This document shows, piece after piece, positions 33,482 through 42,951 of a stretch of DNA of 64,000 nucleotides. Numbering within the stretch: the stretch's first letter is position 1; every line of letters starts with the position of its first letter. A program made the position numbers and the translations under genes. The notes under the pieces were generated by a model. The model did no database searches and was not told where the DNA came from. It saw only the letters and a list, made by a program, of their open reading frames with translations. The stretch comes from Halovivax cerinus. GTDB lineage: Archaea > Halobacteriota > Halobacteria > Halobacteriales > Natrialbaceae. The stretch is from assembly GCF_024498195.1 (NCBI RefSeq), contig NZ_CP101824.1:2976001-3040000 (forward strand). Reading direction: 5' to 3'.

Positions 33482-34435
33482 ATGAACGAGACACGACGGG
33501 ACGTCATCGAACACATCGAGGCGGGACCCGTTACGGGACCGGAGCTCGCAGACCGACTCGATATCTCGCGTGCGGCGGTCTGGAAACACGTCGAGGCGCT
33601 CCGCGACGCCGGGTTCGAGATTGCGGGCACGGCCGACGGGTACACGCTCGAAACGGTGTCCGGATACAGCGGTCCGCTCGTCGAGTACGGGCTCGACGCG
33701 CCGTTCTCCGTCGAGTTTCACGACAACCTCCCGAGTACGAACGCACGCGCCCGTGAACTGGCCGGCGGCGGCACGACGGACGTGGTGGTCGTCGCCGAGC
33801 GTCAGACCGGCGGCACCGGACGACTTGGCCGCGAGTGGGAGTCGCCCGCCGGCGGGATCTGGGCGAGCGTCGTCACCAGACCGGACGTACCGCCGGCGCG
33901 AGCGCCGCTCTTCACCCTCGCCGCCGCGGTCGCGACGGCGGAGGTCGTCAGAGAAGCCGGTGTCGACGCCAGGATCAAGTGGCCGAACGACGTGATCGTG
34001 CCGGCGGACACCGAGCGGGGCTATCGGAAGCTCGCCGGTATCCTCACCGAGATGGAGGGTGAAGCCGACCGCATCGCCTGGCTCGTGACGGGAATCGGCG
34101 TCAACGCCTCCGTCGACCCGAAGTCGTTGCCCGACGGGGCGACGTCGATCAGCGCGGAGGCAGAACCCGTCGATCGACGCGTGTTCTGCCAGCAACTCCT
34201 CGAACGGTTCGACACGGCTCGTTCCGACCTGTCGGGAACGGTTGAGCGCTGGCGATCGCTCGCCGATACGATCGGTCAGCGCGTCCGCGTCCAGCAGACG
34301 GACCGTACGATCGAGGGGACCGCAGTCGACGTGACCGCGACCGGCGCGCTGATCGTCGAGACCACGTCGGACCGGGTAACCGTCACCGCAGGCGACTGCG
34401 AGCACCTCCGTCCAGACGTCACCGGTGGCGAGTAA
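33482..34435 (+). CDS. birA: biotin-protein ligase with N-terminal HTH
   Basis: The 317-residue bifunctional BirA has an N-terminal winged helix-turn-helix of about 60 residues (GPELADRLDISRAAVWKHVEALRD). The ligase core carries RQTGGTGRLGREW (biotinyl-AMP loop, normally GRGRxGR) and IKWPNDVIV, followed by a small SH3-like C-terminal domain. It biotinylates carboxylase carrier proteins and may repress biotin or carboxylase genes. ATG 33482 follows a GTG six bases upstream; either could be used. No biotin genes are adjacent. Confidence 0.92.
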   Translation: MNETRRDVIEHIEAGPVTGPELADRLDISRAAVWKHVEALRDAGFEIAGTADGYTLETVSGYSGPLVEYGLDAPFSVEFHDNLPSTNARARELAGGGTTDVVVVAERQTGGTGRLGREWESPAGGIWASVVTRPDVPPARAPLFTLAAAVATAEVVREAGVDARIKWPNDVIVPADTERGYRKLAGILTEMEGEADRIAWLVTGIGVNASVDPKSLPDGATSISAEAEPVDRRVFCQQLLERFDTARSDLSGTVERWRSLADTIGQRVRVQQTDRTIEGTAVDVTATGALIVETTSDRVTVTAGDCEHLRPDVTGGE

Positions 34436-34483
34436 CGCCTCTCACGGCGGGAGTCGGACGAGAACCACCCGTCTGGAGCACCG

Positions 34484-34969
34484 TCACTCGGCCGTCGCGA
34501 CCGATTCAGCGGACGAGTCCTCGGCGACGTCGTCGCCGACCCTGACCGTCGTCACGGGAACCGGCGAGAGTCTGACGACGCGCTCGGCGACGCTACCGAG
34601 CAGCAGCCGGTCGATACCGCCCCGCCCGTGAGTCCCCATGACGATGAGGTCGCACTCGGTCGACTCGGCGTGCTCTACGATACACCGACTCGGCGAGCCA
34701 CTGACGACGCACCCCCTGACGGGGACGTCGGCGTCGTGTTCTGCGACCAGTTCTTCGACGCGAGCGACGGCGGCGTCCCCTTCCTCCTCCAGCGCGGATC
34801 CGATACCGTCCCAGGCCGTCTCCATCGGGAGTGCGCCGTAGTTCGTCGCGTTGACGACGTAGAGGGCGTCGATCGCCGCGTCGTGCACTCCGGCGAGGTC
34901 GATCGCGTGCGAGACGGCTCGCTCGACAGCGAGCGACCCGTCCGTCGGAACGAGGAGCCGATCGTACAT
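34484..34969 (-). CDS. universal stress protein (UspA family)
   Basis: The 161-residue protein has the UspA nucleotide-binding pattern: an N-terminal DRLLVPTDGSLAVERAVSHAIDLA and the C-terminal GTHGRGGIDRLLLGSVAERVVRLSPVPV (G-x2-G-x9-G-S/T ATP motif). It is probably a cytoplasmic stress dimer. It converges on birA and is downstream of nothing obvious. Confidence 0.9.
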   Translation of the reverse strand: MYDRLLVPTDGSLAVERAVSHAIDLAGVHDAAIDALYVVNATNYGALPMETAWDGIGSALEEEGDAAVARVEELVAEHDADVPVRGCVVSGSPSRCIVEHAESTECDLIVMGTHGRGGIDRLLLGSVAERVVRLSPVPVTTVRVGDDVAEDSSAESVATAE

Positions 34970-35043
34970 CTTGGTATGTCACGACGTATCGTCCCCACCG
35001 TATTAGGCGTATCGTGCTTTCGGATCGAAACGGATGCGGCGTG

Positions 35044-35153
35044 AGTCCGACGACGAGCGATAGACGGCACCGGGTCGGAACGGCGTCACGGGATCGTCGG
35101 AGTCCGACGACCTCACGGCGTCACCGGGTTACGACGTCGATACGGGATCGCCG
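35044..35153. repeat. imperfect ~55-bp tandem duplication over the amidohydrolase gene end
   Basis: AGTCCGACGAC begins two consecutive units at 35044 and 35101, each containing ACCGGGT and ending near ACGGGATCG. The second unit runs into the last codons of the amidohydrolase gene (stop at 35129), so the 3' end of that gene has been duplicated and is decaying. Confidence 0.6.
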
Positions 35154-36166
35154 TTCACCAGGACCGACTCGACGTCGCCCGCACCGGCCCGCCGGACGAC
35201 GGCTCTGACTGGGTCTCGGACGCCGGCCAGGTTCGGCGATTCCCCGTCGAGAACGAGCAGGTTTGCCGGTCTACCCACTTCGATCAGTCCATCGTCGCGT
35301 CCGACGAGCGCCGCCCCGTTCCGCGTCGCCATTCTGAGGACGGCCGGGGCGTCGAGATCGGCGTGTTTGGCGACGAACTCCATCTCACGGAACATCGACG
35401 GCGAGTTGAGCATGACGTTGTCAGTCCCGAGTGCGACGGTGGTCTTCGACGCGAGTTCGGTCACCGGTGGAAGGCCGACGTCGGTCACGAGGTTCGAACG
35501 CGGACAGACCACGACTGGAATCTCCGCGTCCGCGATCCGATCGACGTGTCGGGCTTCTGGGTGGACGACGTGGACGAGGAAGTCGGGCGAGAGATCGAGC
35601 GCCGGGTTGAGGTCGCTCGAATCGGCCTCACCCGCGTGGATGCCGAACAGTTTCCCCGCCTCGTGGGCAGCCGTCCGTTCGTGCTCGAAGTCGTCGTCGT
35701 TCGCCCCGCTGGCACCGAATCCCGTCGCCGTCTCCAGGACGTCTATCGACTCACGGCCGAAGGCGTACGTCCCAATCGGCAGGTCGGTCGCCGCCTCGTC
35801 GAGCCGTGAGACGCCGTCGACGCCGCCTTCCCGGAAGTCGATGCAGGCGACAGTCCCCGTCCGGAGCGCGAACGTGAGCGAATCTCGCATCGCCGCGACC
35901 ATCTCATCGCGCGGTGCGTTCCGTAGTAACCGGTGTTTCAGACCGTCCGGCGGAGCGACGAGTTCAGCGAGGGAGAGGCCACGCCCGGCCTCCTTCGCGA
36001 TAGAGTCTCCCAGGTGCGTGTGCGCGTTGACGAACGCCGGAGAGATGATCCGGTCGTCTGGGTCAGACGTTTCTTCGACGGCGGCGATCCGCCCGTCCTC
36101 GACCACGACGCGTCCGTCGATCGGCTCGAATTCGGGACCGCGGAGGATCCTCCCGGAGAGGTTCAT
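35129..36166 (-). CDS. amidohydrolase (deaminase-like, metal dependent)
   Basis: The 345-residue TIM-barrel hydrolase has the metal-ligand motif AHTHLGDS near residue 50, IHAGEAD and HVVHPEARHV for the later histidines, and GTDNVMLNSPSM with the conserved Asp. It belongs to the cytosine/S-adenosylhomocysteine deaminase-like branch (ATZ/TRZ), but is shorter than those enzymes and its substrate is not readable. ATG 36166 matches the family N-terminus (MNLSGRILRGPE); upstream readings overlap the HD gene. Confidence 0.87.
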   Translation of the reverse strand: MNLSGRILRGPEFEPIDGRVVVEDGRIAAVEETSDPDDRIISPAFVNAHTHLGDSIAKEAGRGLSLAELVAPPDGLKHRLLRNAPRDEMVAAMRDSLTFALRTGTVACIDFREGGVDGVSRLDEAATDLPIGTYAFGRESIDVLETATGFGASGANDDDFEHERTAAHEAGKLFGIHAGEADSSDLNPALDLSPDFLVHVVHPEARHVDRIADAEIPVVVCPRSNLVTDVGLPPVTELASKTTVALGTDNVMLNSPSMFREMEFVAKHADLDAPAVLRMATRNGAALVGRDDGLIEVGRPANLLVLDGESPNLAGVRDPVRAVVRRAGAGDVESVLVNGDPVSTS

Positions 36167-36276
36167 GGCGGTCGTTCGGCGGGTCGATCCTTGAACCGTT
36201 CGAAGACGCGTGTGAGGGAAGTACTGGAGTGACGATTGACCGGAGACCGTGGACGTGTCGCTCACCGGGGACCGAC

Positions 36277-37503
36277 TCACTCTGTGAACTGATCGAGGGT
36301 CGTGTAGAGGCCGTCGCGGACGTCGCTCACCAGCGGTCCGTCGATGTCGAGACCGAGCACGTCGAGGGCGGCTCGTCCGACGCGATCGCGTTCGTCGGCG
36401 GGGGAGTAGACGCCGAGACGCCACTGGGCGTACTGGGCCGCACGGAGCGCGTCGACGAGCGGGGACTGGTAGCCGAGTCGGCGAACCTCCCCGTTGACGA
36501 GGACGCGCGTCGTCGATTCCGCCATCGACGGACGCTCCGGCACGTCGACGATCACGTGATCGGCCGGTACGTCGGCCCGATCGGCGATCTCGCGCTCGAA
36601 TCGACGGACGGTCTCGTGCGTCGCCTCGATGATTCCACCGGGCACGTCGTCGATTTCGGCCCACACGGCCCGTTTGTGCAGCCGTCGGTCGTCGAGTCTG
36701 CGAACGAGCGGTCGACTCGCCGCACACTGACGCAGGGCGACGACGAGTTCGTAATCGTCCATTCGAGCGATCGTTTCGGCGTCCACCGCATCCGCGTCGA
36801 GCAGCGTCTCGGTCGCCCGCCGCAGCATCGCTTTGCTGATTCGGGCGACACTGTGGCTATAGACGGTCGGATTCATCAGCGCCCGGGCGACGAGTAGACT
36901 CTCGGCGGCCTGGACGTTTCCCGCTCCGAGGACGAGTTCGCCGTCGACGAACCGAAGTTCGCGGACGAGGCGACCGTGATCGATCGTCCCGTAGGGAACG
37001 CCGGTGTGGTGGGCGTCACGGACGAGGTAGTCCATCCGGTCGACGTCGAGTTCTCCCGAGACGAGCTGGCCGAACTCCCCGTCACCAGCGACGAGATCGG
37101 CGATTCGGGCCGGATCGAGGTCGTGATCGTGGAGGACTGTGCCGATCTCGCCGTCGGAGAGGAGTGCGTGAACGTCGTCGTGGTAGCGACCGGTGTGGCG
37201 CTGGATGAGGTCCTCGACGTTGTGACTGAACGGGCCGTGTCCGACGTCGTGGAGCATGGACGCCGCCGTGATTCGGTCCGCCTGGACGCCTTCGATGCCG
37301 AGTTGATCCAGGGCCTCACAGGCGAGGTGGTAGACGCCGAGGCTGTGTTCGAAGCGCGTGTGGTTGGCCGAGGGATAGACGAGCGAGACGGTGCCGAGCT
37401 GGGAGATGCGTCGTAACCGCTGCAGCGCCGGGGTGTCGAGCAGCGCCCGCGCGACGCCGTCCACGGCGATGTGATCGTGGACGCTGTCCTTGATGACCTT
37501 CAT
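36277..37503 (-). CDS. HD-domain phosphohydrolase (dGTPase/SAMHD1-like)
   Basis: The 408-residue protein opens with KVIKDSVHDHIAVD and LQRLRRISQLG, continuing FEHSLGVYHL and SMLHDVGHGPFSH, the H...HD...D metal site of HD phosphohydrolases related to SAMHD1. MDYLVRDAHHTGVPYG is the matching downstream motif. Probable substrates are deoxynucleoside triphosphates or other nucleotides. I chose ATG 37503 because the 12 residues added by an upstream start lack support. Confidence 0.88.
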   Translation of the reverse strand: MKVIKDSVHDHIAVDGVARALLDTPALQRLRRISQLGTVSLVYPSANHTRFEHSLGVYHLACEALDQLGIEGVQADRITAASMLHDVGHGPFSHNVEDLIQRHTGRYHDDVHALLSDGEIGTVLHDHDLDPARIADLVAGDGEFGQLVSGELDVDRMDYLVRDAHHTGVPYGTIDHGRLVRELRFVDGELVLGAGNVQAAESLLVARALMNPTVYSHSVARISKAMLRRATETLLDADAVDAETIARMDDYELVVALRQCAASRPLVRRLDDRRLHKRAVWAEIDDVPGGIIEATHETVRRFEREIADRADVPADHVIVDVPERPSMAESTTRVLVNGEVRRLGYQSPLVDALRAAQYAQWRLGVYSPADERDRVGRAALDVLGLDIDGPLVSDVRDGLYTTLDQFTE

Positions 37504-37632
37504 TACCCGACCATCGTCGGCGACGCATAAAACAATCACCGGCCTGGCGGGCCAGCGGGAGGTGGCTCCGGGTTTCCCATCGGCGTCGACAGCGGAACGT
37601 GAGAGACCGACTGGACAGTCGGGAGTCTATCT

Positions 37633-38766
37633 CTACGGCCCATCCAACTCGGGTACCGGTTCCCACGTGCCACGTTCGTCGCTCGCTTCGATCGACGCCA
37701 GTACCCGTTGGGCCGCCAGTCCGGCGTCGAACGAAGGATCGAACGACGTTCCATCCGCGACCGCCTGCAGGAAGGCGGCGTTCTCGTGGACGAAGGTGTG
37801 TTCCCACCCGAGGACGTGCCCGGGCGGCCACCAGTGGTCGACGTAGGGGTCGTCCTCGTCGGTCACGAGAATCGTCTCGAACCCTCGATTCTCTGGGCGC
37901 AGCACCTCGAGTTCGTTGAGCCGTTCGAGCGAGAACCCGAGACTGCCCTCGCTCCCGTGGATCTCGATCCTGTGATCGTTCGTGTGCCCGGGGGCGATCC
38001 GGGACCCTTCGAGGACTCCGATCGCGCCATCGGTGAACGCGAGCTGGGCGGTGTAGTCGTCGTCGACGGTGACTGATCGCATCTCACCGGAGCCCTCGAC
38101 CGGGCGCTCGTCGACCGCCGTACGCAGGTGGCCGCTCACGCGGTCGATCTCTCCGCCGCCAGGTGCGTCACCGACGAGAAACCGTACGAGATCGACCGTG
38201 TGCGCGCCGAGATCGCCGAGCGCACCGGATCCCGCCAGTTCTGCATCGGTACGCCACGACCACGGCGCTTCAGGATCGACGAGCCAGTCCTGGAGGTAGC
38301 GTCCCCGTACCGTTCGAATCTCGCCGAGTTCGCCGTCCCTGATCAGTTCGCGCGCGTACCGGATCGCCGGGACGAACCGGTAGTTGAAGCCACACGCCGT
38401 GGGGACGCCCGCCGAACGCGCCGCCTCAGTCATCGCCTCCGCGTCCGCGAGCGTCGCCGCGAGCGGCTTCTCTGAGAAGACGGGCACACCCGCTTCGAGC
38501 GCGGCGATGGATGGCTCGGCGTGGAGAAAATTCGGTCCCAGATTGTAGAAAACGTCGACGTCGTCGACGACGGATCGCCAGTCCGTCGCCGTTCGGTCGA
38601 ACCCGAGTCGCGATCGAGCGTCTTCGAGCGCCGCCTCGTCGCGACCGATCAGGACGTCCCGATTAACGGCCGGAGTCTCGGGAAAGAACATCGGAAGACG
38701 TGCCAGTGCGTTCGCGTGCGCCCGGCCCATGAATCGATACCCCAGGATGCCGACGTCGAGCGTCAT
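37633..38766 (-). CDS. Gfo/Idh/MocA-family oxidoreductase
   Basis: The 377-residue NAD(P)-dependent dehydrogenase has the nucleotide-binding start GILGYRFMGRAHANAL, YNLGPNFLHAEPSIAALEAG and SEKPLAATLADAEAM with the catalytic Lys-Pro, then a C-terminal alpha/beta substrate domain beginning FNYRFVPAIRYA. Substrate is likely a sugar or inositol derivative. It is the third gene (in transcription order) of a minus-strand run with a TIM-barrel isomerase and a second Gfo/Idh/MocA protein. Confidence 0.88.
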   Translation of the reverse strand: MTLDVGILGYRFMGRAHANALARLPMFFPETPAVNRDVLIGRDEAALEDARSRLGFDRTATDWRSVVDDVDVFYNLGPNFLHAEPSIAALEAGVPVFSEKPLAATLADAEAMTEAARSAGVPTACGFNYRFVPAIRYARELIRDGELGEIRTVRGRYLQDWLVDPEAPWSWRTDAELAGSGALGDLGAHTVDLVRFLVGDAPGGGEIDRVSGHLRTAVDERPVEGSGEMRSVTVDDDYTAQLAFTDGAIGVLEGSRIAPGHTNDHRIEIHGSEGSLGFSLERLNELEVLRPENRGFETILVTDEDDPYVDHWWPPGHVLGWEHTFVHENAAFLQAVADGTSFDPSFDAGLAAQRVLASIEASDERGTWEPVPELDGP

Positions 38767-38867
38767 AGCGCTCGTTCACCGACGTGACGGAAAGGGATTT
38801 TTCAGCGTCGCTTACCGATCGGCAGACAGGTATCGGGTTGCCATCGCCCGATCGTCGCCCGATCGGT

Positions 38868-39845
38868 TCACTCGACACCCTCGGTCCAGAACGGCGAGTC
38901 GGCGTCCGCTCGGAAGACGATCGGCGCCAGGAACTCGATCGCCTTCTCGAGGCCGTCGACCGAATCAGTCAGTGAATCCTCGTGTTCGATGCTGATCGCG
39001 CCGTCGTAGCCGACCAGTCGCAGCGTCGAGATCACGTCTTTCCAGTGGCGGGCGCCGTGCCCGTAGCCGACGGTTCGAAACAACCAGGACCGCTCTGACT
39101 CGTCTTCGAACGGCGTCGTGTCGAGCACGCCACGCACGCGCGCGTTCGCGTCGTACCTGCGGGTGTCTTTCGCGTGGACGTGGTGAATCGCGTCGTGGTC
39201 GCCGAGGTACCGGATCGCGTCCGTGATCGAGATCCCCTGCCAGTAGAAGTGAGACGGATCGAGGTTGGCGCCGATACGATCTGTGGTCTCCTCGCGTAAC
39301 CGGAGCACGCCCGTCGGTTCGTAGACGAGCATGTTCGGGTGTGCTTCGATCGCGACGTCGACTCCGTGATCGTCGGCGTACGCAGCGAGCTCCGACCAGT
39401 AGTCGATCGCCAGGTCCCACTGGTAGGACAGCGCCGAGGCGTGCTCGGGCGGCCAGGGGGCCGTGATCCAGTTGGGAGTCTCGTCGTTCGGCCCGCCCGC
39501 CGGGAGGCCGGAGAAGCACGTCACGGTCTCTACGTCGAGGTGGTCCGCCAGGCGGATCGTCTCTCGCAGTTCGGTATCGGCGCGCGCCGCCCGCTCGTCG
39601 TCCGGGTGAAGCGGATTGTTGTGCGTCGCCAGCGCGCTGATGAACATACCGTGCTCGTCTAGCGTCCGGCGGAGGTCGTCCCGTGCGCTCTCGTCGTCCA
39701 GATAGGTCTCCCGGCGCAGGTGGTCCTCCCCGGGAAACCCACCGACGCCCGGTTCGACCGCGGTCACGCCGCGGTCGGCCAGAAACGCGAGTGCGTCGGC
39801 GAACGACCGGTCGGCCAGTGCTGGCGTGTGGACACCGAGATCCAT
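38868..39845 (-). CDS. sugar phosphate isomerase/epimerase (AP endonuclease 2 fold)
   Basis: The 325-residue xylose-isomerase-like TIM barrel has VTAVEPGVGGFPGE, a metal ligand Glu in VDVAIEAHPNML, NLDPSHFYWQG, HHVHAKDTRRY and a final ISIEHED. Such enzymes isomerise or epimerise keto-inositols and sugars, typically alongside Gfo/Idh/MocA dehydrogenases, as here on both sides. ATG 39845 gives the conserved N-terminus (MDLGVHTPALADRSF). Confidence 0.87.
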   Translation of the reverse strand: MDLGVHTPALADRSFADALAFLADRGVTAVEPGVGGFPGEDHLRRETYLDDESARDDLRRTLDEHGMFISALATHNNPLHPDDERAARADTELRETIRLADHLDVETVTCFSGLPAGGPNDETPNWITAPWPPEHASALSYQWDLAIDYWSELAAYADDHGVDVAIEAHPNMLVYEPTGVLRLREETTDRIGANLDPSHFYWQGISITDAIRYLGDHDAIHHVHAKDTRRYDANARVRGVLDTTPFEDESERSWLFRTVGYGHGARHWKDVISTLRLVGYDGAISIEHEDSLTDSVDGLEKAIEFLAPIVFRADADSPFWTEGVE

Positions 39846-39988
39846 GCGTCGTTCGACCACGGGCCCGGCGATAAAACCCGAACCACCCGCCGACGCGGCG
39901 CGGTCGTCCGCAAATCGACGATCGATATCGGCCACGGAGCGAGCGACGCATCACCGGACACCGTCCTGATCCGACGGCCGTCGACGGA

Positions 39989-41050
39989 CTACTCGATCGA
40001 TACCGCGTCGCCCCGCTCGCTCGACCGGTAGATCGCCTGGATTACGCGTTGTACCGTGAGGGCCTGGTCGACGTTCGAGACGTCGACGTCGTCGAGGATG
40101 GCGTCGAAGAACGCCTGCTGTTCTTCCCGATGGGTGTCGACATCCCGCGTCCTGACCGACGTGTCTTCGAGGGCTGCGGGTCCGTTCGTTCGCGCGCGGT
40201 GGATGGTCAACTCGTGATCGATGAGATCGAACCTGGCCGCTGCCTTCGTCCCGTGAACGACGAACTCGTGCGTCGCCGGGCGGTTGGTCGCCCACGCGAC
40301 CTCCAGCGAGATCGTCTGGTCGCCGTCGGTCCGGACGAACGCGCTCGCGGAATCGTCCACGTCGAACGCGTCCCCACCCGCGTCTTCGCCCCACATCTCG
40401 AGGAACACGTAATCGTCTCGCCGCCCGAAGTCCGATCGGGCCATTCCGAGCACGACGGACGGGGTCGGAAAGCCGAGGAGGTACAGGGCGAGGTCGATTG
40501 CGTGGACGCCGAGGTCGATCAGTGCACCGCCTCCGGCCCGTTCCTGGTGGGTGAACCACGTCCCCCGGCCGGGGACCCCTCGTCGCCGAACGTAGTTCGC
40601 CTCGACGTGTCGTACCACGCCGAGTTCGCCGCGTTCGATCCGATCGCGGACGACTCCGGCGGTGTTCGAGAAGCGATTGTTGAACCCGACCATGCAGAAG
40701 GCGTCGGATGCCGCTTCGGCTGCCACGATGCGATCGGCGCTGTCGACCGTGTGAGCGAGCGGCTTCTCCAGGAGCACGTGGATGTCGCGTTCGAGCGCTT
40801 CGACCGCGTAGGGTTCGTGATATTCGTTCGGCGTCGTGACGACGACCGCGTCTGCGTCCTCGTAGAGCGGTTCACCACGGTCGTACGTCGGGACGTCGTA
40901 CCGGCTTTCGAAGCGCTCTCGTGCACGCGGATCGATGTCGACCCCGCCGACGAGCGTCACGCCGATATCCAGCAATCGCTGGGCGTGGTACTGGCCGATG
41001 TTCCCGAGCCCGACGATCCCCGTCCGAACGGTCGATCGATCTCGTGTCAT
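39989..41050 (-). CDS. Gfo/Idh/MocA-family oxidoreductase
   Basis: The 353-residue dehydrogenase has TGIVGLGNIGQYHAQRLL, VVTTPNEYHEPYAVEALE and LLEKPLAHTVDSADRIV, followed by FNNRFSNTAGVVRDRI and the DLGVHAIDLALYLLG motif with conserved Asp and His. It is only distantly related to the one at 37.6 kb. First of the three-gene sugar cluster; the spacer to the divergent mscS gene holds its promoter. Confidence 0.88.
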   Translation of the reverse strand: MTRDRSTVRTGIVGLGNIGQYHAQRLLDIGVTLVGGVDIDPRARERFESRYDVPTYDRGEPLYEDADAVVVTTPNEYHEPYAVEALERDIHVLLEKPLAHTVDSADRIVAAEAASDAFCMVGFNNRFSNTAGVVRDRIERGELGVVRHVEANYVRRRGVPGRGTWFTHQERAGGGALIDLGVHAIDLALYLLGFPTPSVVLGMARSDFGRRDDYVFLEMWGEDAGGDAFDVDDSASAFVRTDGDQTISLEVAWATNRPATHEFVVHGTKAAARFDLIDHELTIHRARTNGPAALEDTSVRTRDVDTHREEQQAFFDAILDDVDVSNVDQALTVQRVIQAIYRSSERGDAVSIE

Positions 41051-41261
41051 GATGGCGGCGGGGCCGGCGCATGCGTTGCTACGACGGCGAACACCTTTGA
41101 TTCGTCGGACGGTCTCACACACCGAGTTCGGTGTCCGAACGGCCGATCGGTCCGGTCGGACCCGCGAACGACCGTGGCCGACCGACAGACCGGTCGACCA
41201 GCACAGGCGCACGCGTCTGCGGGTCAGAACGCTTAACAGACGAGGCGGAGAGTATCAGTTC

Positions 41262-42236
41262 ATGCGAGGCGTCGAACCGATCCTTCGGGAGCTTTTCACG
41301 TCGAGGATCCTTTCAACGCTGCCCGGCCCGCTCGGATCCGTAGCGGCCGAAAACGAACGCGTAGTTCGTGTTCTCGGTGCGATCGCCGTCCTCGTCGTGG
41401 GATGGTACGCCTCGAAACTGGTCGTGCGTCTCGCCGGCCGAACCGTCGCCCAGCGGATCGAACGCCCCAGCGTCACGCGATCCGTCTTGCGGGCGATTCG
41501 TCTCTCGGTCGTCGGCCTGGCCCTGGTCGTCGCCGCCGGCGTCCTCGGAGTCGGCAACGTCGAGATCCTGCTCTCCGTCGGTGTCCTCTCTGCCGTCCTG
41601 GCCGTCGTCCTCGCTCCACTCATCGGTAGTCTCATCCACGGCCTGTTCATCCTCACCGACCGACCGTTCGAGATCGGTGACATGATCGAACTCGTCGACC
41701 AGGAACACGTCGGCTTCGTCGAAGACATCACGATCCGGTACACGAAGATCGTCACCCTCCAGAACACCATCCTCGTCGTACCCAACAGCGACATCCACGA
41801 GCGAGACGTCCTGAACTACTCGGCCGAAGACGAGCGAACCCGGGTCTCGATCGAGTTCGAGATCACCTACGAGAGCGACCTCGACCGGGCGATCACGCTC
41901 GCCGAACGAGCGGCCCGGTCGGTCGACGTGGTCGTCAGCGGCGGGCCGGACGTGCGTGTCGGGAGCGCGCGGTACGCTGCTGGGCCGCTCTGTGACGTCC
42001 AGTCGTACGCCGATAGCGGTATCGCGTTGACGCTTCGGTTCTGGGTAAAGGAACCCTACAAGCTGACGCGCGCCAGATCGGCCGTCGCACGGGCCGTTCG
42101 AGCGAAATTCGCTGACGCGGCCGTCGAATTCGCCTATCCGCACCGCCAGCTCGTGTTCGAAGACGCAGCGGCCAGAACGACTGTCGCCCGATCCGAAGAG
42201 GGTTCGAGTGACGCGACCGACGAACGATCCGAGTGA
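41262..42236 (+). CDS. MscS-family mechanosensitive channel
   Basis: The 324-residue protein has three membrane segments in the first ~125 residues, with LSVGVLSAVLAVVLAPLIGSLIHGLFIL as the pore-lining TM3. PFEIGDMIELVDQEHVGFVEDITIRYTKIVT is the MscS beta domain signature, followed by NSDIHERDVLNYS and a C-terminal cage-like domain. It releases solutes on hypo-osmotic shock, relevant in a halophile. A TATA-like CTTAAC lies about 25-30 bp before ATG 41262. Confidence 0.9.
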   Translation: MRGVEPILRELFTSRILSTLPGPLGSVAAENERVVRVLGAIAVLVVGWYASKLVVRLAGRTVAQRIERPSVTRSVLRAIRLSVVGLALVVAAGVLGVGNVEILLSVGVLSAVLAVVLAPLIGSLIHGLFILTDRPFEIGDMIELVDQEHVGFVEDITIRYTKIVTLQNTILVVPNSDIHERDVLNYSAEDERTRVSIEFEITYESDLDRAITLAERAARSVDVVVSGGPDVRVGSARYAAGPLCDVQSYADSGIALTLRFWVKEPYKLTRARSAVARAVRAKFADAAVEFAYPHRQLVFEDAAARTTVARSEEGSSDATDERSE

Positions 42237-42397
42237 GCACTCGAACGGGAACCGACCGGTCGACCGAGCCGTCACACCGGCGTGAAAACGGTCGCTGGTA
42301 CTATCGCTACGCGTCGGCAGAGACGGAACGGACGCCGGTTAGACGGCGTGTCGAATTGCTGGCCGCGAGCGACGGGTTTCGCGGTCCGGGGCGACCA

Positions 42398-42808
42398 TCA
42401 GGAGGGAGCCGCTTCTGCGGTGACGACTTCGCAGTCGAGGTTGTGCTGGAGGTACTCGACGATGTTCGGGTTGTTCGTTAGTCGACGGAGGAGCCGTCGC
42501 CACAGTGTCCGCTGTTCTCGACCGACCACGACGACGTCCGCGTCTTCCGCGGCGACTTCGTCGAGGATGCTCTCTTCGACGAGGAAACCGGTCCGGACGA
42601 CGAAGCGCGCCGTGCCGATGGGGCCGAACGCCCGTTCGACCGCCTCTTTGAGCTCGCGACGGGTGACGCTGTGGCCGTTCTGATAGAGGTTGACGTGTAG
42701 CACCGTCAGATCCGCTTCGCGTTCGTCCATCAGTTCGATCGCACGCTCCAGTGTGGCCTTCGAACGATGGTCGAGAGGAAATCGAACCGGGGCCACGATT
42801 AACGTCAT
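42398..42808 (-). CDS. universal stress protein, short UspA-like
   Basis: From ATG 42808 the protein has 136 residues. It starts TLIVAPVRFPLDHRSKATLERAIELM and keeps VVVVGREQRTLWRRLLRRL in place of the usual G-x2-G ATP-binding loop, so it probably does not bind ATP in the standard way. The long upstream extension is antisense to two small plus-strand genes and is not credible. Confidence 0.75.
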   Translation of the reverse strand: MTLIVAPVRFPLDHRSKATLERAIELMDEREADLTVLHVNLYQNGHSVTRRELKEAVERAFGPIGTARFVVRTGFLVEESILDEVAAEDADVVVVGREQRTLWRRLLRRLTNNPNIVEYLQHNLDCEVVTAEAAPS

Positions 42809-42951
42809 TAGCGCTGAGGACGAGACCACCGCAGGTAAACCTTTCAGTTTCCGGGGTCGTCCCCCGCTAGTGGACGGATGCGTCGGCGTACGGTCGGACG
42901 AGAGAGACACGATGAGACACGATTTTAGTCGTCGGACACCAATCGATTTGC

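Noticed and set aside
34995..35015. A TTAGGC half-site near 35003
   Set aside because: No matching GCCTAA arm follows at the right spacing, so it is not an operator like the one at 18256.
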